Below are positions 5,199-5,677 of a stretch of DNA of 5,677 nucleotides, one piece after another. Position numbers and translations under genes: made by a program. Origin of the DNA: Eubacterium sp. CAG:786 (lineage in GTDB: Bacteria > Bacillota > Clostridia > Oscillospirales > Ruminococcaceae); NCBI GenBank assembly GCA_000432175.1, contig HF989512.1:1-5677 (forward strand), read 5' to 3'. The notes beneath the pieces are model-generated. The model was not told where the DNA came from. It made no database searches and saw nothing but the letters and a program-made list of their open reading frames with translations. The first letter of the stretch is position 1. Each line of letters begins with the position of its first letter.

Positions 5199-5677
5199 TT
5201 AGTCTAAAGTCCATGCGGGAACGAAGAAGCCCTTGAACTCGTTGTTGTAGATGTCGATGGTGTCCTGAGTCTGATATGCTTCTACGATGCGCTTGTAAAC
5301 GGGGTTCTCTGCGTCCTCGGTGCGTACTGCGATGAGGCAGTAGTAGCTGTTGTCAGCATATTCGCTCTCCTTGAAGATGGCGTCGTCTGCAGTCAGACCG
5401 CTGTCGAGCGCGTAGTTGCCGTTGATGACAGCCAGGTCAACGTCCTGGATAACGGAGTAAACGAGGTTCGCGTCTACCTCGACGAACTCAACGGGAACCT
5501 TATAATCAGTGATATCGCTGATCTCAGGGGAAGCGCCTGCCTCGGAGTTGATGGTGAACAGACCTGCGCTCTCAAGAAGCTTGAGCGCTCTGCCTTCGTT
5601 GGTGACGTCGTTCGGGACTGCAACCTTGAGTGTCTCTGTGGAGGCAAGAGCTTCGTCGATAGTGATACCCTTGGAGT
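5199..5677 (-). CDS. metQ: Methionine ABC transporter substrate-binding lipoprotein MetQ/NlpA family, C-terminal part
   Basis: The gene is cut by the window edge; about 159 C-terminal residues are seen, ending in FKGFFVPAWTLD before TAA (5199-5201). The frame is open throughout. The translated part shows the MetQ/NlpA hallmarks VAVPNDVTNEGRALKLLESAG and, further on, VDLAVINGNYALDSGL, the ligand-pocket segment. This is followed by the usual end with AVRTEDAENPVYKRIVEAYQT. The family consists of lipoproteins outside the cell membrane that deliver L- or D-methionine, or methionine-containing peptides, to the MetNI permease. The lipobox and the metN/metI genes would lie to the right, outside the window. 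It reads in the same direction as glcD and the aminotransferase gene and is the nearest upstream gene, but 105 bases with a possible hairpin/U tract separate it from glcD, so co-transcription is uncertain. Confidence 0.9.
   Translation of the reverse strand, partial: SKGITIDEALASTETLKVAVPNDVTNEGRALKLLESAGLFTINSEAGASPEISDITDYKVPVEFVEVDANLVYSVIQDVDLAVINGNYALDSGLTADDAIFKESEYADNSYYCLIAVRTEDAENPVYKRIVEAYQTQDTIDIYNNEFKGFFVPAWTLD

Overview
The window looks like a chromosomal segment of a gut or rumen Clostridia-type Firmicute, most likely Ruminococcus-like (Oscillospiraceae). This rests on strong purine-rich ribosome-binding sites, consensus-like -35/-10 promoters, a MetQ/NlpA-type lipoprotein next to FAD-oxidase and aminotransferase genes, and a GGDEF protein with a two-sensor front half of a kind I associate with gut Clostridia. 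The assignment is an inference from style; no marker gene is present.

Bases 1-823 look like accessory DNA. A small XRE-like DNA-binding protein is encoded on the minus strand (50-349). A perfect 8-3-8 palindrome lies just upstream, with a consensus TATAAT -10 box nested inside it, which is the usual layout of an autorepressed regulator. Bases ~489-820 have no convincing protein gene but hold a run of hairpins whose G-U pairs all fit the plus-strand RNA. I read this as a structured non-coding RNA, possibly a stand-alone HEARO/omega-RNA type element. A 15-bp inverted repeat (761-812) ends it, 11 bases from the 3' end of a tRNA-Ser(GCU) gene.

Bases 824-1231 hold the tRNA-Ser gene (minus strand, CCA encoded), its perfect TTGACA-17-TATAAT promoter, and an AT-rich divergent spacer. 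This spacer also serves a plus-strand gene for a PAS-like/PAS-like/GGDEF signalling protein (1232-2512), a putative c-di-GMP synthase with an SGDEF active-site motif and no inhibitory I-site.

Bases 2513-5677 carry a minus-strand metabolic cluster, read right to left: the C-terminal part of metQ (methionine ABC transporter binding protein, cut by the window edge), a GlcD-type FAD-linked D-2-hydroxyacid dehydrogenase (3729-5093), and 10 bases later a class I/II PLP aminotransferase (2552-3718). The dehydrogenase can make a 2-oxoacid that the aminotransferase could convert to an amino acid. With metQ upstream, a route that salvages a methionine hydroxy-analogue is an attractive but untested reading. 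The cluster and the GGDEF gene converge on one hairpin that can act as a two-way terminator.
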